Source of the DNA: Todiramphus chloris collaris
Taxonomy: Eukaryota; Chordata; Aves; Coraciiformes; Alcedinidae
DNA: 64,000 bases
Assembly: GCA_025345505.1 (NCBI GenBank)
Contig: JANVCC010000056.1
Location: 2,705,865-2,769,864, forward strand
Direction of reading: 5' to 3'
Positions 52,601 to 64,000 of the stretch are shown in pieces; the first letter of the stretch is position 1, and every line of letters starts with the position of its first letter. The translations under genes were made by a program, and so were the position numbers. The notes under the pieces are model-generated. The model ran no database searches, was not told where the DNA came from, and worked only from the letters and a program-made list of their open reading frames with translations.

Positions 52601-52644
52601 TATTCTGCAGTACACCTTCCATATTCTGCAGTACACCTTCCATA
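52601..52644. repeat. Perfect tandem duplication of a 21-base unit
   Basis: The unit TATTCTGCAGTACACCTTCC plus A occurs twice without mismatch at 52601-52621 and 52622-52642, followed by TA of a third start. The duplication keeps frame (21 bases), but no coding frame is supported here. Confidence 0.9.
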
Positions 52645-54603
52645 ACAAAGCCCGTTTTTTAAGACTAGCATTAAGGATACCACCTCTGTATTTAATGCCT
52701 TCATAATTATTCTCAATTAACCTAGTCAGGCCCAAATATTTGTCTGTGTGCATCTGGGAATAGCAAGCACCAAAGTCTTGTCTAAGCAGCATAATAGAGG
52801 ATTTATTCCTTTAACGTGTCTGACTATTTCTAGCAGCTCTGTGCTTCAGCAGATTATATGATTAGCAAACTCAATAGAAAATTCTCCAACACTGTCAAGG
52901 GGGAAAAAAACCTAATTATACCAGCAAAAAGGGTCAGAACAGATCTTGTACAAAGAGCAAGAATGCCTCTTGTCACTTCTCTCTCAGACCTCTCAGTATC
53001 TGAAATAACACGATTTCAGGCCAAGTAAATTGCAGACAACTGAGTGTCAGGGCCAGTCTTCCTCCCTCCCTGTCTCTGCTTCATTCTCTAAATTTCCCTT
53101 TTTTCCTGGGGGGAATGGACACAAACTCAAACCCCCAAACAATCCGCATGCCAAGAAGAACTGCATTTAATCTTGACATAGGAAACACATTTTGTTAACA
53201 TTGCAGTAGGCCTGCAAATCACATCTCAAAGCGATATGATCAATAATGACATCATACAGTAAATGTATTTCAGTAATTGGCACTAGTCCCTTGGCAGTTG
53301 GAATCTGCAGCCTTTTCAAGACATTTTGGCCAAAGCTCTCCCCTCTCATTCTGCAGCAGTCACCATTACAGCAATACCCTGCAGCTGTTGTCAGCCAGCT
53401 CTTCTCCAACTGCTGCACCAGAGTACGTGTCCAAGGATTTTTTTTTTTTGGGTATCTCTGGTGCTAACACTCTCTCTAATTGGTGCAGCTCTGTATCAGA
53501 CTATCAAACTGCTCCCTTTTCAGCATTCCAGTTTTCGGGCATCTTGTGGAGCATTGTAGTTTTTGTTCTATAATGGTAAAACTAGGACATTGAACTGCAA
53601 TTGGCATACCTGCAGCATATGGGGGACTTTGATCCGGTTATGTTGTTCACAATGTTCACACAGTTCACAATACACAACCGCTTTGTTACCTTACATCAGA
53701 TACGATACATATTTCACAGAGTATAGTATACAAGCGCTTACTGATTTAGCATCTTGCACGTTTACAGATTCTTAATTCTGCTGACATGCCTGTTTCTTTG
53801 TAACTGCTTTCATTTTCACCATGTTGCAGCTATTTTCACTAAGTTTTATCATGTCTAGTCTTTTTCCACCTCTATAGGAGACCAAAGATAACTGTGTCTC
53901 CTCCATAAAGGAGGGATCAATAACCCTGTGCCATTCCAGGTGGATGCATGGTGGCGATATCCAAGAACGTGTTACGCAGTAGTGATTTAACAGTCTCCCT
54001 TAGCAGATTATTGCAGTGGTTTCCTGTTGTTCATTAGAGCTATTCTTAATGCTTGATAAACTACTACTGTTGTAATTTAAGCACGCTGATCATTATTTGT
54101 ACTCAGAAAGGGAACAGTTTAATCCTTCTTACCTTTCACTTATCTGAAAAGTGTAGCACCATAGTTTGAATTGTCTTTTTGTCTCTGGACAAAGTCAGCA
54201 TCAACTCCTGCAACCATTCCTCAGAGGATATTTTCTAGAAGAGATGTTTCTCAAGATCAGGCTGTTAGGGTCCCTTCTATTTGGTTGTTACATCATCTAC
54301 CCCTATGGGATAGACAATGCCCTATAAGAGCAAAACAGTAGAAAAAAATTCAGATACCTTCCAAAGAGTAGCGAAGCTTCTATAAAGCCTTTACCTTTCT
54401 CAACAGCACAGTGTCATAGATTCACATTCAACTCATTATCCACTGAAAACCTCAGTCCATCTGCACAAGTACCATTAACTAGTCAATTATTCCTTTCTCT
54501 GTAGGTGTGCAACCAGGCCTGCTTTCAGACTCAGGGAGAAGAAGCATATGAGGCTGAGTAGAACAGTTCATTAAATCAGTTCCACATCACATTTAAACTT
54601 CAC

Positions 54604-54859
54604 TAGCAGTGACAGCACCCCACGGTTAGAGTTAGCACCAAGGATTGGTGTGCAGACCAAGGCCACTGCTGGGTCTTGTGTGCCACACTGGGGGGTGCAG
54701 AAACTAAAAGGCTGCATCTGCAGGGAGATGTGGCCAAGACAGGTGACCCTAAACTGACCAATGAGGGATTCCATCCCATATACCTCATATCTGGTATAAA
54801 GCTGCGGGATTAGGCGTGTCTCAGGGCCTAAGGGGCTGCCCTGACCCTAAACCATGACA
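54604..54859 (+). mobile_element. Truncated, internally deleted LTR of the same family as 20950-21725
   Basis: Bases 54605-54810 align with 21073-21279 of the first LTR at roughly 85 per cent identity by eye, including a stretch of about 50 identical bases (TTAGAGTTAGCACCAAGGAT onward) and the TATAAA at 54795-54800. The first 120 or so bases of the LTR are missing, and the sequence jumps after GCTGCGGGAT to a short 3' piece ending CCTAAACCATGACA at 54859. Thus the 5' end and most of R/U5 are lost. Same orientation as the first copy, about 33 kb away. Confidence 0.82.
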
Positions 54860-54971
54860 AAAGGCAATTAACGGGGACACTGCCAGAACCTCATTTTTCC
54901 TTGCCTTTCAGACTGTCTATATATGTTGATTTTAATAAAGGTCACCAAGGATAAAAGTAAACAAGATTTTC

Positions 54972-55031
54972 TGGGGTTTTTTTTTTTTGTTTGTTTCTTT
55001 GGTTTGTTTGGGTTTTGCTTGTTTGTTTTTT
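54972..55031. repeat. T/G-rich low-complexity tract
   Basis: GGGGTTTTTTTTTTTTG followed by (GTTT)n and GGTTTG units; the complement of the A/C tracts seen elsewhere. Confidence 0.75.
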
Positions 55032-55449
55032 GTAGCAAAACCAGAGCAATTTTAAGAATGAAGCTCATAAATCAAAGGGTTTAGCAGCAAAGCAGCAGCT
55101 AGGGAAATAGGCACATGCACACAGAGAAATATTCAATTCCAAATACAAAAAGATGGTTCTTTAGTAAGTGAGGAAAATGATGAGCTATATTGAACTGATC
55201 AGCAGGAGTTGATATTGAATTGATTTGAATAGGAGTTTTGTGCAAACTGGAGATACTGAAAGTAATGAAATAAAATGTATTCTTCACCCCAACACTTTCA
55301 CTTCATTATACTGAGACATTTGTAACCAAAAAAAATTTTTTGTAGTAAAATCTTAGAGGATGGAGTGCAAAGACATGAGGAAGTAACATTCTAAAGATAT
55401 TTTTTTCTAACCAAAGGAAATACTTTTTTTTTTCCTTCCAATTTTATAG

Positions 55450-55728
55450 GTGTGTATCACAACAGATATTGACAAACAAGCATCCCAAACAAATCTGATC
55501 AAGTGTACTAGACCAAATGTGTCGCATCAACCAGCACAGGGATCCTCTTTTGTCTTGTTTTTCAATCAAAGCGACTGCAGAAATGTTAGATGTCATCCAG
55601 AGGAGAAAAGGACATATCAAGAGAAAGTCACTAATGCCTGTAGCCTTTTGTTTTGTTTAGTCAAACAACTGAACTGTTGCAAGATAAGTATCTGTGAGAC
55701 AGACTCAGGCAATTTTTCCCTTCTGTGA
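55450..55728 (+). CDS. Possible plus-strand terminal exon, product not recognised
   Basis: A strong acceptor (T-run, CCTTCCAATTTTATAG) ends at 55449, and one frame then runs open for 92 codons to a TGA at 55726-55728. It reads ITTDIDKQASQTNLIKCTR, then CRNVRCHPEEKRTYQEK and CKISICETDSGNFSLL, with eight Cys in all. Composition is mildly protein-like. No clear donor or polyadenylation signal was picked out nearby and no partner exon was found, so a lncRNA exon or chance is as likely. Confidence 0.25.
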   Translation: MCITTDIDKQASQTNLIKCTRPNVSHQPAQGSSFVLFFNQSDCRNVRCHPEEKRTYQEKVTNACSLLFCLVKQLNCCKISICETDSGNFSLL

Positions 55729-58011
55729 TCATACTTCACTAGAAACTGTGCTGAAAATTAAGTGGAAGCTACAAAACCCCTCTGCACATGGTCTCAGCTT
55801 TGCACTGATAATAGTTATTAACTCCTCAGGCAATGCAGCATCTGACAGAGCAATGCTTACCGCTGCCTTGCTGCTTTATATATTCAATACATGCCTCATA
55901 AGGCAACATCTGTTATGCCCTATGGATGTATCATACATACATTTATATTGATGTTTTAAGACATACAGCCTGGCTTGGAAATGCTATTAACTTACAACTT
56001 AAAGCACAAGTTTGTCTTACCATTGCAATGCTTTTAATTAAAGCCCCTAAATACTTTTCCTTTAGAGAGGATGGGGCGGGGAGTCTTCTATAGAACAATA
56101 CAAATGTATCCGTTTCTCTGGCCAAAAAGAATTATAAAGTGCTTTAAGCACATTGGCTATTACATACATCAAGGACTGTTGATTTTTATTTTTGCAATAT
56201 AAATGAGCCAGGAAAACCCTTACTTTCACACCAAAGTCTAGGTATTTCTAGGCACTTCCCTAGATACTTCTATATAAAAAGAAAATTCTTTTTTTTTTTT
56301 TTGCTACACAGAATTTCCTGGATGTATCCAAGGCTACAGTCATATTGAAATATCACTAGGATGAAAAGCAAAATAGTGACAAGAGGAAGAAATATTTTCA
56401 CAAACCAAACACATTCAAAGTTTAAACTAAATAATGTTTCTCCAGTAGAAGATGACTTAATACTGTCCTTGTTAGGTTACCCTGGATGTGCAATTCTCAG
56501 TTCTGTATGTCAAAATAAGTTTTAAGAAGCATCCTTTTCACACACATCACATCATCACTGACTCTTGAACCTCCGCCAACTTGCTTTACAGCTCACCATT
56601 TTTTATGTTTATGCAGGCAGTGGTAAGTTCAGATAATGGAGACTATGTTAAAGGTATACGCCTCCTGCTACTGGTCATAAAACATTAAAAAAAGAATAAA
56701 CATTGATTCTTGACTTTCTTATTCTATCATTTCAACTTGAAAACAGTTTCCAAGAGCATTTCCAAAACCATCACGAAAGACTAAAATTCTGTAAAAGTGT
56801 CCAATAAGCTGAACATCAGTCATGTCCATCACCTCTCACCCAAAGCATTTAACTCAGTTTACATTGCGCATCCAATACCGTTTTGGAAGGCGCTGCAGTG
56901 AGCAAAAAAGCAGACAGCAAATACAAACCAAGGAAGTTGAATTGCTGTAGAAGGGAGAGAATCTTAAGAATATTTCAGAAAGCAGGCAGCTTTCTGCTCT
57001 TCATTTTGCTACAAGCAAAACAGACATGCACAAAGAAACAAGGAAAGTGGACACATCTAGCCACCAAGTTCTAGCTGAAACCGGGCACAGGGTCATAATC
57101 ACAGGACTGGACACCCACACATCTGATTAATAGTTTCAATTGTCATGGTAAAGTATTTTTTTAATTAGATTTACATTCTCACTAAAACCCAGAATACTTT
57201 TGGACTCACTACAGCTTTGGATGTTATACTGGGGATAGAGAAATTCTTCAAAATGGACATGGGAAAGCAAAGCAAACCAGTGAAATATCTGATAATTCAA
57301 ACATGACCCAGAGCTCAGGTTTATAGTTTATATAATTTTACCTTCATAATTTTCACAATTTTTTTTAAGTTACTCATGAATTGATTCCTGTACTTTTCGA
57401 TGCTTTACTCAACTACCAGACATCATCTTGCATTAGAACTTGTATATTAAGACGTCTGAACAATGGTGTTTTCAACATAACATCATAACATATTGAAAAG
57501 ATGCATTACTTTTATAATAAGCATCATCTTCAGATAATTCTTAAGCTAGATCTAAGCTAGCAATACATTTAAAAAATTCAAAGTTCTATACAGTTACATA
57601 AATGAACTTTAAGGAAGTTTCCCTTTTCCTCCAATGAATAACAAAATGTATCTTTTTTCTTTATATATTTGGTAATATTGTTTGTGGGTGGAAAAAACCT
57701 GATAGAACACCCTTTTATTCTACACTGTTGTAGCATATCAATGTTGTTTCCAGTGTATTGTTTTCGAGTGTATTGTAGAGCTGTTGCAATTTCTTCTTTC
57801 TTCCTGGTAGGAAGAATGAAGCACTGCAGAAAGCTTCCTTGCCTGCCTGCAGTTCTTGGCCAGAAGACCTGCCAACAACACAAATGGTGTTGGAACCCTA
57901 TAGATTTCTCTGTCGGCCAAAACACTCACAGGATGAGTCTGTAATCACATGGAGCACTTTCCTCACCCAGTAGAAACATCTGATGTTCATCCTAGGGTGG
58001 TGGTGCTGTTT

Positions 58012-58082
58012 AAAAAAACCCAAACCAAACCAAAAAAACAAAAACACCCCCAGCACCAAAGCAAAACCACCAAAACAAACCC
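58012..58082. repeat. A/C-rich low-complexity tract
   Basis: AAAAAACCCAAACCAAACC, then CAAAAACACCCCCAGCACC and further CAAAACCACC units. Confidence 0.75.
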
Positions 58083-60607
58083 AATATCACTCTACACTGT
58101 TAGCGTTACCAACAATTATTTGATCTTTAATACTTCAAGCTCATGACTGCCAATGTTGTTAGCACCACTTCATTCAGCTTCTCCCAAGACATATGTGGTC
58201 TCCACACAAAACATCTGTTTGCAGGAACAAGACCTTTTCTTGGATCAAGACAATGAAATATAAACAGCTTTTTAAAAACATAAAAATAATGGTGTAGAAT
58301 AGCACTGTAAAACTCTCTCAGCCAGAGTCAGTGCTCCCCCAAGAGCTTTGAAAGCCTAGATCAGAAGGATTGTGGTGCCTGGATCTTGAGAAGATAACTT
58401 CTCAGGGCTTTAGTTTTCACAGCTCCCAGTCAGCTTGCCAGACAGGCTGTTAAGAAATAAGCCAACCCATGCTTTCTCTCATTCTGCTAAACCACTGCCA
58501 AGCGGAGGAGGGAAAGCAGCCGACAGCAAACCAGAGCTACCTCCATGATTTACACATTTCCCTAGAACCTGTACATTTTTAATACCTATCACAAACATTT
58601 TTGCAATTATAAAACATTGAAAGTATTTCACCTGGCCAAACAGAGTGACAGAGCTCAGGACATTTTATTCAGGTTCAGATCCTTTCACTTTTCACAGGGG
58701 ATTTCACCAAATCCTTTGCAAAAACCTGCTGCAGTTGTTCCCATTAATAAAAAAATTAAGAACACCTCATTAAGCAGAACAGTCCTTTGTGAGAGCATTA
58801 TAGTATAATAAAACATGATGCAATACACTAGCGTACCCACCTTGCAGGTAAAAGTTAACCCGAATTTGGCAGGTTACTGATATCTATCTAGCTTCCTAAA
58901 CAAGTCAAAAAAATTACAAAGAGTCATTTTGTATTCTGATGAGGTTAAAAAAAAAAATCTTGACTTTACAATGCGATTGTTTGACAAAGAATTTATTCTG
59001 ACATTGCAAATAATTTTATCTGTTAATATCAATAGAATTCATTTAATACCTTGAAATAACTTGAGAATATTTTTTTAAAATAATATACCTCTTAATTATA
59101 ACTTGATTTACAAAACTCATTCATATTTACATTTCTGAGTATGCAGCCATCAAGTCTTTATAAGAAAAGTAGTGACATTAGAAAGATCAACATTGCAGAT
59201 AGTTTCTGCAGACTAACATAGTAACAATATCAGACTATAAGTCTTTAAATATCGTGACACTGAGAGCGTATCAAAAGGGACAAGAATGCTTATTTCAAAA
59301 GAACAAAAGACCTGCTCCATGTGGTACATACACTGCTCCTTAAATTTTCTCACCACCTGCAAATCTTGACAATTAGGAAATCAAACCACAAATAATTTGA
59401 TGGTTTGCAAGGCAGCTATCATAAAGCCAAACTACAATGTAAGTTTTTATAGTATGGAGACTAGGAAGGAAAAAAAAAAAACCCGCTAAAGGAAGACACC
59501 TGAATTTAATAGTTGCCCACAGTCTTCCTTTTCCCATTAAAGGAATAGTTCCAATAAGTTACTGTAAGGAATTTATGCACTTGAAAATAGAACAGTCGTA
59601 ATTATATATTCCATATTACTTCACATAATTTGTATTTTAGGAGTAAAAAAAATACTCTTCGTATCAGCTGACTGAAAACAAAACAGGAGAAGGATTGCTT
59701 TGAACCTAGTTATTGATATAATTCATTAAAATAGTTACTTTCAAAATCTTACTATGTATTCTAAACAGCTAGTCCAGGACAGCAAGTCCAAGGAGGATCA
59801 TGCCACGGAAGAATCGGCCCACAAAGTTAGCAACTATACAATAGATCTGGGAAATAAAATGCCTATTTTCAAGACACTAGGTTGTTTTTCTGAATGGAAT
59901 TACTTTGTTGCCAAGTCTTGTATTTTTAAATGCATTTAACTTCACTGGTGATAATACAATTTGCAACTGGCTTTTAGACATCAGTCCTCTTATACACCTG
60001 TAGGCACACAGCTCATCCTTTTACTATCCATCCAGCCATGTCTCACTTCCATGTGTGGAAAAACAAGCAAGTACAGACAGGAAGATGTGACCAGGGTTTA
60101 CACTTGGCTACTGGGACCCATCTCCATGATCACATTCACCACGTTACTTGTTAACATGGTAAATATGCTACATTAACTTAGCATACATTAGCATTTGTTC
60201 ACAGCTTTCATCACCTAGATAGAAATTTAAATTATTGCCTGTCTTCCTTCTACTGCAGTAAATATGAAGGCACCTGACTGCCTTTCTCTGGAGAGGAGGA
60301 AAATATGAAAGCATTTGGCTTTTCTAATCCCTACTCACTGTTCAGTAACAAGAATTTACCTTAAAATTTATACAAGAGGCAGTAACTGACAGCAAATTTA
60401 TGAACTAAGAGTAGCTTTTCTTATACACCTCTATTTGTACTGAAGAGATGTTGCTGTATGCAGTTTTGGCTAATATTCTCTTTACCAATCTCTCAACTGG
60501 CTACTGTTGTCTTCAACAGAATTATTATTGTCAATATTTATCCTAATTAAGCCCTAAATATCAAAATAGGTACACATGAAGTCATCAATGCAGAAGTTTC
60601 CCCAGTA

Positions 60608-60697
60608 CTTTTTTGTTTGAGTTTTGTTTTTTCGGTGTTTGTTTGTTTGGAGGTTTTTTTTGTTGTTTCTTTTTTGGTTCTTTTGTTTTGTTTTTGT
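60608..60697. repeat. T/G-rich low-complexity tract
   Basis: About 90 bases of TTTTGTTTG, GTTTGTTTGG and TTTTTTGG type units, complement of the A/C tracts. Confidence 0.75.
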
Positions 60698-62361
60698 ACA
60701 CATACACAAAATATGCACTATAATTACAGATTTTTTTTTTAATTTTAAGATCCAAACAATCTTACTAGACTTTACCACTGATGACACTATTAATAATTTG
60801 TTAACTGTCTTAAAGGAATGTTTGGGTTTTCTTGCCAAACAGCTCAACAAGAGAGTTAGAAATTTATATGTATGTTTACATATATAGTGTACATTATCTG
60901 CATAGTTATAACATACTGTACTATCAGCTTCTTAGTAATGCATTGCTTCATAATACGTCAAGAATTTCAAAAGAGCTAAACAAGATTAGGAAAGCATTAA
61001 AAAATTCCTTAGGTAACCTAAGCCAGTTGTAGAGTCACAAGTCATGTTTGCAGTCTTGGGTCATTCTGTCAGCACCTAAGAATTAAAGGGGTTGTATAGG
61101 TGTCTCAAATGCAACTGTATTTAACCTTCACTTGCCATTTTTATTCTTTCAGTGGCCATTCAGATGGTTGTGTTAAAAACTGATGCTGATAAACAAAGAA
61201 TTAAATGTTTGGAGTATAGGTGATGAGAGTCTTTGCTTCTATTCACAGTGCATTATTTCTTATGTTGATAGATAGGAAAAAGAACGAAAAAATGCTTTTG
61301 AAAAGCATTTGAAAATTTTTAAGGATGGCAGTGTAGCCATTCTTCATGGATTAAAGCATTTGTCTTGCTGAGAGAATTTAGTGATGTATTATTCAACATC
61401 TCTAGCTTTAGTACCAACAGTAAATCCAGCATTATGCATTGTTAACACAGTAATTACACTTTCCACTTCATAAACCAGTGTGTCATCATCTCAAGATCTA
61501 TGCCATCTGGAGGGCCAGCTGACAGCACAGTCACCTGGGATCCAGCAGGAAGCTGAGTACCAATTGCATGTCTTGCTTACATCGCATTATACATCCAAAT
61601 AACAAGTTTTGTTAAGCCATTCATAGCACGTTGTATCGAAAACAAGTTTTGTCAGTTAGAATATAACTATGAATGCTTAGTCATTTAACACAAGAAATTA
61701 ATAATTCATACTTTGAACATTCCTTTTTCCAGACTCTGTCTTCTCACCTAGAACAGCTAGAAGTAGCCACAACTTGCGAGTGAAGGAAGGCCTCGTATAT
61801 TATGCTTTTGGTATTCCTGATGAAAAAAAAAAAAATTTTCAAAGGACTTGTATAATTTCTGGCAGACAGCCTGGATTGCATATTCTGAATTATTAAGTTC
61901 CCTGTTAAAAACAGATCTGGATAATAATAATATATCCAAAAAAAAGTTACAACCTGCCCTGATCCCTCCCCAATTTTGCAATCTTCATTTCAATAACCAA
62001 AAATTATCCAGCCTTACTGGCAAGTTTCTAATTCTGCTGTAAGACAGTTTGACATTCTTTTATTTTTAATAATGACATGAAAAAAATCATCATCCTAACT
62101 ACTTCCCAGTAGGATAAATCAATTCGCAACTAAACATACAAAATCAGATTCAGAATTTGTCAATTGATGCCACATGCTCTTCAGCATCAGCTGTTATTAC
62201 ACATGTTCTGGTAAAGCAACTATATATCTCTGGATATGCTTCAGCTGACAGTATAGTTTGGTTTTGGTTGGGTTTTTTTTTGGTCCTTTTATTCATTATC
62301 CCTAATTGAATAACTAATTTATAACTTGGATTTTTTTTTTTTCCTCTCTACTGCATTGATT

Positions 62362-62623
62362 TGACTTAGGACAAGAGGAAATGGCATCAAGTTGCACCAG
62401 GGAAGGTTTAGGTTGGACAGTAGGAAAAAATAATGTACCAAAAGGGTTATCAAAGACTGGAACAGGCTGCTAAAGGAAGTGGTTGAATCACCATCCTTGG
62501 ATGTATTTAAATGCTGTCTAGGTATGGTACTAAATACAGTGTAGTAGTATCACTGGTACAGTTAGATAACAGTTGGACTTAATGATCTTAAAGGACTTTT
62601 CCAGCCGTAGTGATTCTGTGACT
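62362..62623 (+). mobile_element. CR1 LINE fragment, 3' end, plus orientation
   Basis: It shows the CR1 blocks GACAAGAGGAAATGGCATC, AAGTTGCACCAGGGAAGGTT, GGAACAGGCTGCTAAAGGAA, CACCATCCTTGGATGTATTT, GGACTTAATGATCTTAAAGG and the tail TGATTCTGTGACT. It is 5'-truncated and moderately diverged, with no coding capacity. Confidence 0.92.
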
Positions 62624-62793
62624 ATTTAGCCAGATCCTGGACAAGCAGAATCCAGATAATGTGTCTTATGGCATCCTTGAATAATGCCATTGAAAATTTA
62701 TACCTTATTTAAAGGACAGTCCAACAAAGGAAGAACTGCCTTCCTGAAAACTGAAGGGACTTAATCCGAGTTTGTTACTGGTATATTCAACTA

Positions 62794-63245
62794 AATGGCA
62801 GGGGTTGGAAGGCACCCCTGGATATTATCGAGTCCAACCCCACCTGCCAAAGCAGGTTCACCTAGAGCAGGTTACGCAGGAACATGTCCAGGTGGGTTTT
62901 GAAAGTCTCCAGAAGGAAACTCCACAACCTCTCCAAGCAGCCTGTTCCATTACTCAGTCACCCTCACATTGAAAAAGTTAATCCTGATACTGAGATGGAA
63001 CTCCTGTGTTCCAGTTTGTGCCCATTACCCCTTGTCCTGTCACTGCGCACAAGTAAAAAGAGAGCGCCCCATCCTCTGGACACCCACCCTTCAGAAGTTT
63101 ATAAGCATTGGCAAAATCATGTCTCAGCCCTCTCTAGACCAAACAGCCATCTCTCAGCCTTTCCTCATAAGAGGGGTGTCCCACTCCCTTAATCATCATC
63201 ATAGCCCTCTATTAGACTGACTCCAGTAATTCCCTGTATCTCATT
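62794..63245 (-). mobile_element. CR1 LINE fragment, 3' end, minus orientation
   Basis: The plus strand shows the reverse complement of a CR1 end: GGCAGGGGTTGGAAGGCACC, GAGTCCAACCCCACCTGCC, CAGGTTCACCTAGAGCAGGT, CTCCAAGCAGCCTGTTCCAT and CATTACCCCTTGTCCTGTCA. The far end becomes hard to follow after CTCCAGTAATTCC. It is longer than the neighbouring copy and retains some reverse-strand ORF2 end sequence, all frame-broken. Confidence 0.92.
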
Positions 63246-64000
63246 ACTATTTGCTCCTGTACCTTGACAGTTGCTGACTATTTGTACTAAGTACTATCTG
63301 TACTTATAATTATGCACACCGAAATTTTGCCCCAGACTATTTTTATTAATATCAGTAAAGCTACTCTTACCTTTTAAAGCTTTACAACAAAACAACTAAT
63401 AATTTTCAGCATACCATTAAATTTTGGACTGCTCCAAAAGCCTGCAGAACATCCCAGCTCAGACTGTGAAGCTTAATTAAACATCAGAAACCCTCACTAC
63501 AAGTTAAATACTTGTGAAAGCAAGATTTCAGAATTGTTCTACAGAGGGAGCTCTTTGCTGGGACAAGAATAGCACAATATTAAACTGAGATGAACATAAA
63601 TGAACTGGCAGAAGCACGCTTCGTAGAAACATACCACCCAGGAGAAACCAAGCTATGGTAATAACAGTTTTGTCTGCATACCTGCAGCTTCATCAGGAAT
63701 TTTGTGAGCACAGTGGTATTGATCATGTATTGTCATCATTCCCCCCCCCCCCCCCATGGGCAGAAATTAGATTAGTATATTGCAATTTTCCCACTGTCAT
63801 TTATATGGTATGTAACCATTTCTCTTGGCCAAAGAGAAAAGTTTTTCTCTAGAACTCACTGCAGAAGTTTCAGGTAAGGCAGTCTGTCTGCACTTCCCTC
63901 TGATTCTCAGTGAGTTGTCTTCATTACAATTTCTGTTACAGCCCTTGATCAATCTGAGCCCTAGGACTGCAAGACAAGAAAGAAGTGAGACCTGTTACCT
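63246..64000. other. No gene supported
   Basis: AT-rich sequence containing a 15-base C run. The window ends without a recognisable feature. Confidence 0.45.
63741..63755. repeat. C15 homopolymer
   Basis: Fifteen consecutive C residues preceded by CATCATT and followed by ATGGG. It is the longest C or G run in the window. Confidence 0.92.

Larger units (their letters stand above)
51771..54603. other. No gene supported; less AT-rich stretch of unknown origin
   Basis: Apart from the TA-rich block and the 21-base tandem pair listed separately, about 52.97-54.60 kb is less AT-rich than its surroundings and has several overlapping short open frames on both strands. It leads up to the truncated LTR at 54.6 kb. 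It may be a degraded retroelement interior, but no retroviral motif was seen. Confidence 0.35.
54860..62361. other. No gene supported apart from one exon candidate
   Basis: AT-rich sequence with T/G-rich and A/C-rich tracts (54972-55031, 58012-58082, 60608-60697) and one plus-strand exon candidate at 55450-55728. An open minus-strand frame at 57578-57925 has no other support. Confidence 0.4.

Noticed and set aside
57578..57925. 115-codon open frame on the minus strand
   Set aside because: A plus-strand frame of 91 codons overlaps it, composition is not clearly protein-like, and only a fair acceptor (GTTGTTGGCAG) supports it. Probably chance.
62884..63192. 102-codon plus-strand frame
   Set aside because: It lies wholly in an antisense CR1 fragment.

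Overview
The window looks like a piece of a bird macrochromosome. It is AT-rich, has no long open frames, and carries four truncated CR1 LINE copies (the typical avian LINE), two copies of an avian-type LTR with the TGTCCTGGTTT start and AACCATGACA end, and many A/C-rich low-complexity tracts of the CCCCAAAA type. Nothing bacterial or viral-genomic was seen. No tRNA, rRNA or CpG-island promoter was found.

Layout. Positions 1-14.9 kb appear intergenic, with one CR1 copy at 4 kb. From about 15.2 to 37.9 kb the minus strand carries a set of short open blocks with protein-like content, most of them bounded by plausible splice sites (15.2, 16.6, 18.0, 18.2, 18.75, 22.6, 33.9 and 37.7 kb; transcription runs from high to low coordinates). 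Two junctions keep frame exactly (22.6 to 18.75 kb and 16.6 to 15.4 kb), and the last block ends in a stop with an AATAAA signal about 315 bases further on. I read this as the 3' half of one multi-exon protein-coding gene with long introns. I do not recognise the protein, and at least two junctions show that some exons were missed. A near-complete solo LTR sits at 20.95-21.73 kb inside the presumed intron between 18.8 and 22.57 kb.

From 38 to 64 kb no gene is secure. Two plus-strand blocks (47.7-48.0 and 55.45-55.73 kb) have strong acceptor sites and open frames and may be exons or lncRNA exons. The rest holds a CR1 fragment at 51.5 kb, a truncated LTR at 54.6 kb, a tail-to-tail CR1 pair at 62.4-63.2 kb, simple repeats and otherwise unremarkable sequence.

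Everything here is read by eye. Exon limits, family names and strand assignments have not been checked against RNA, protein or repeat libraries.
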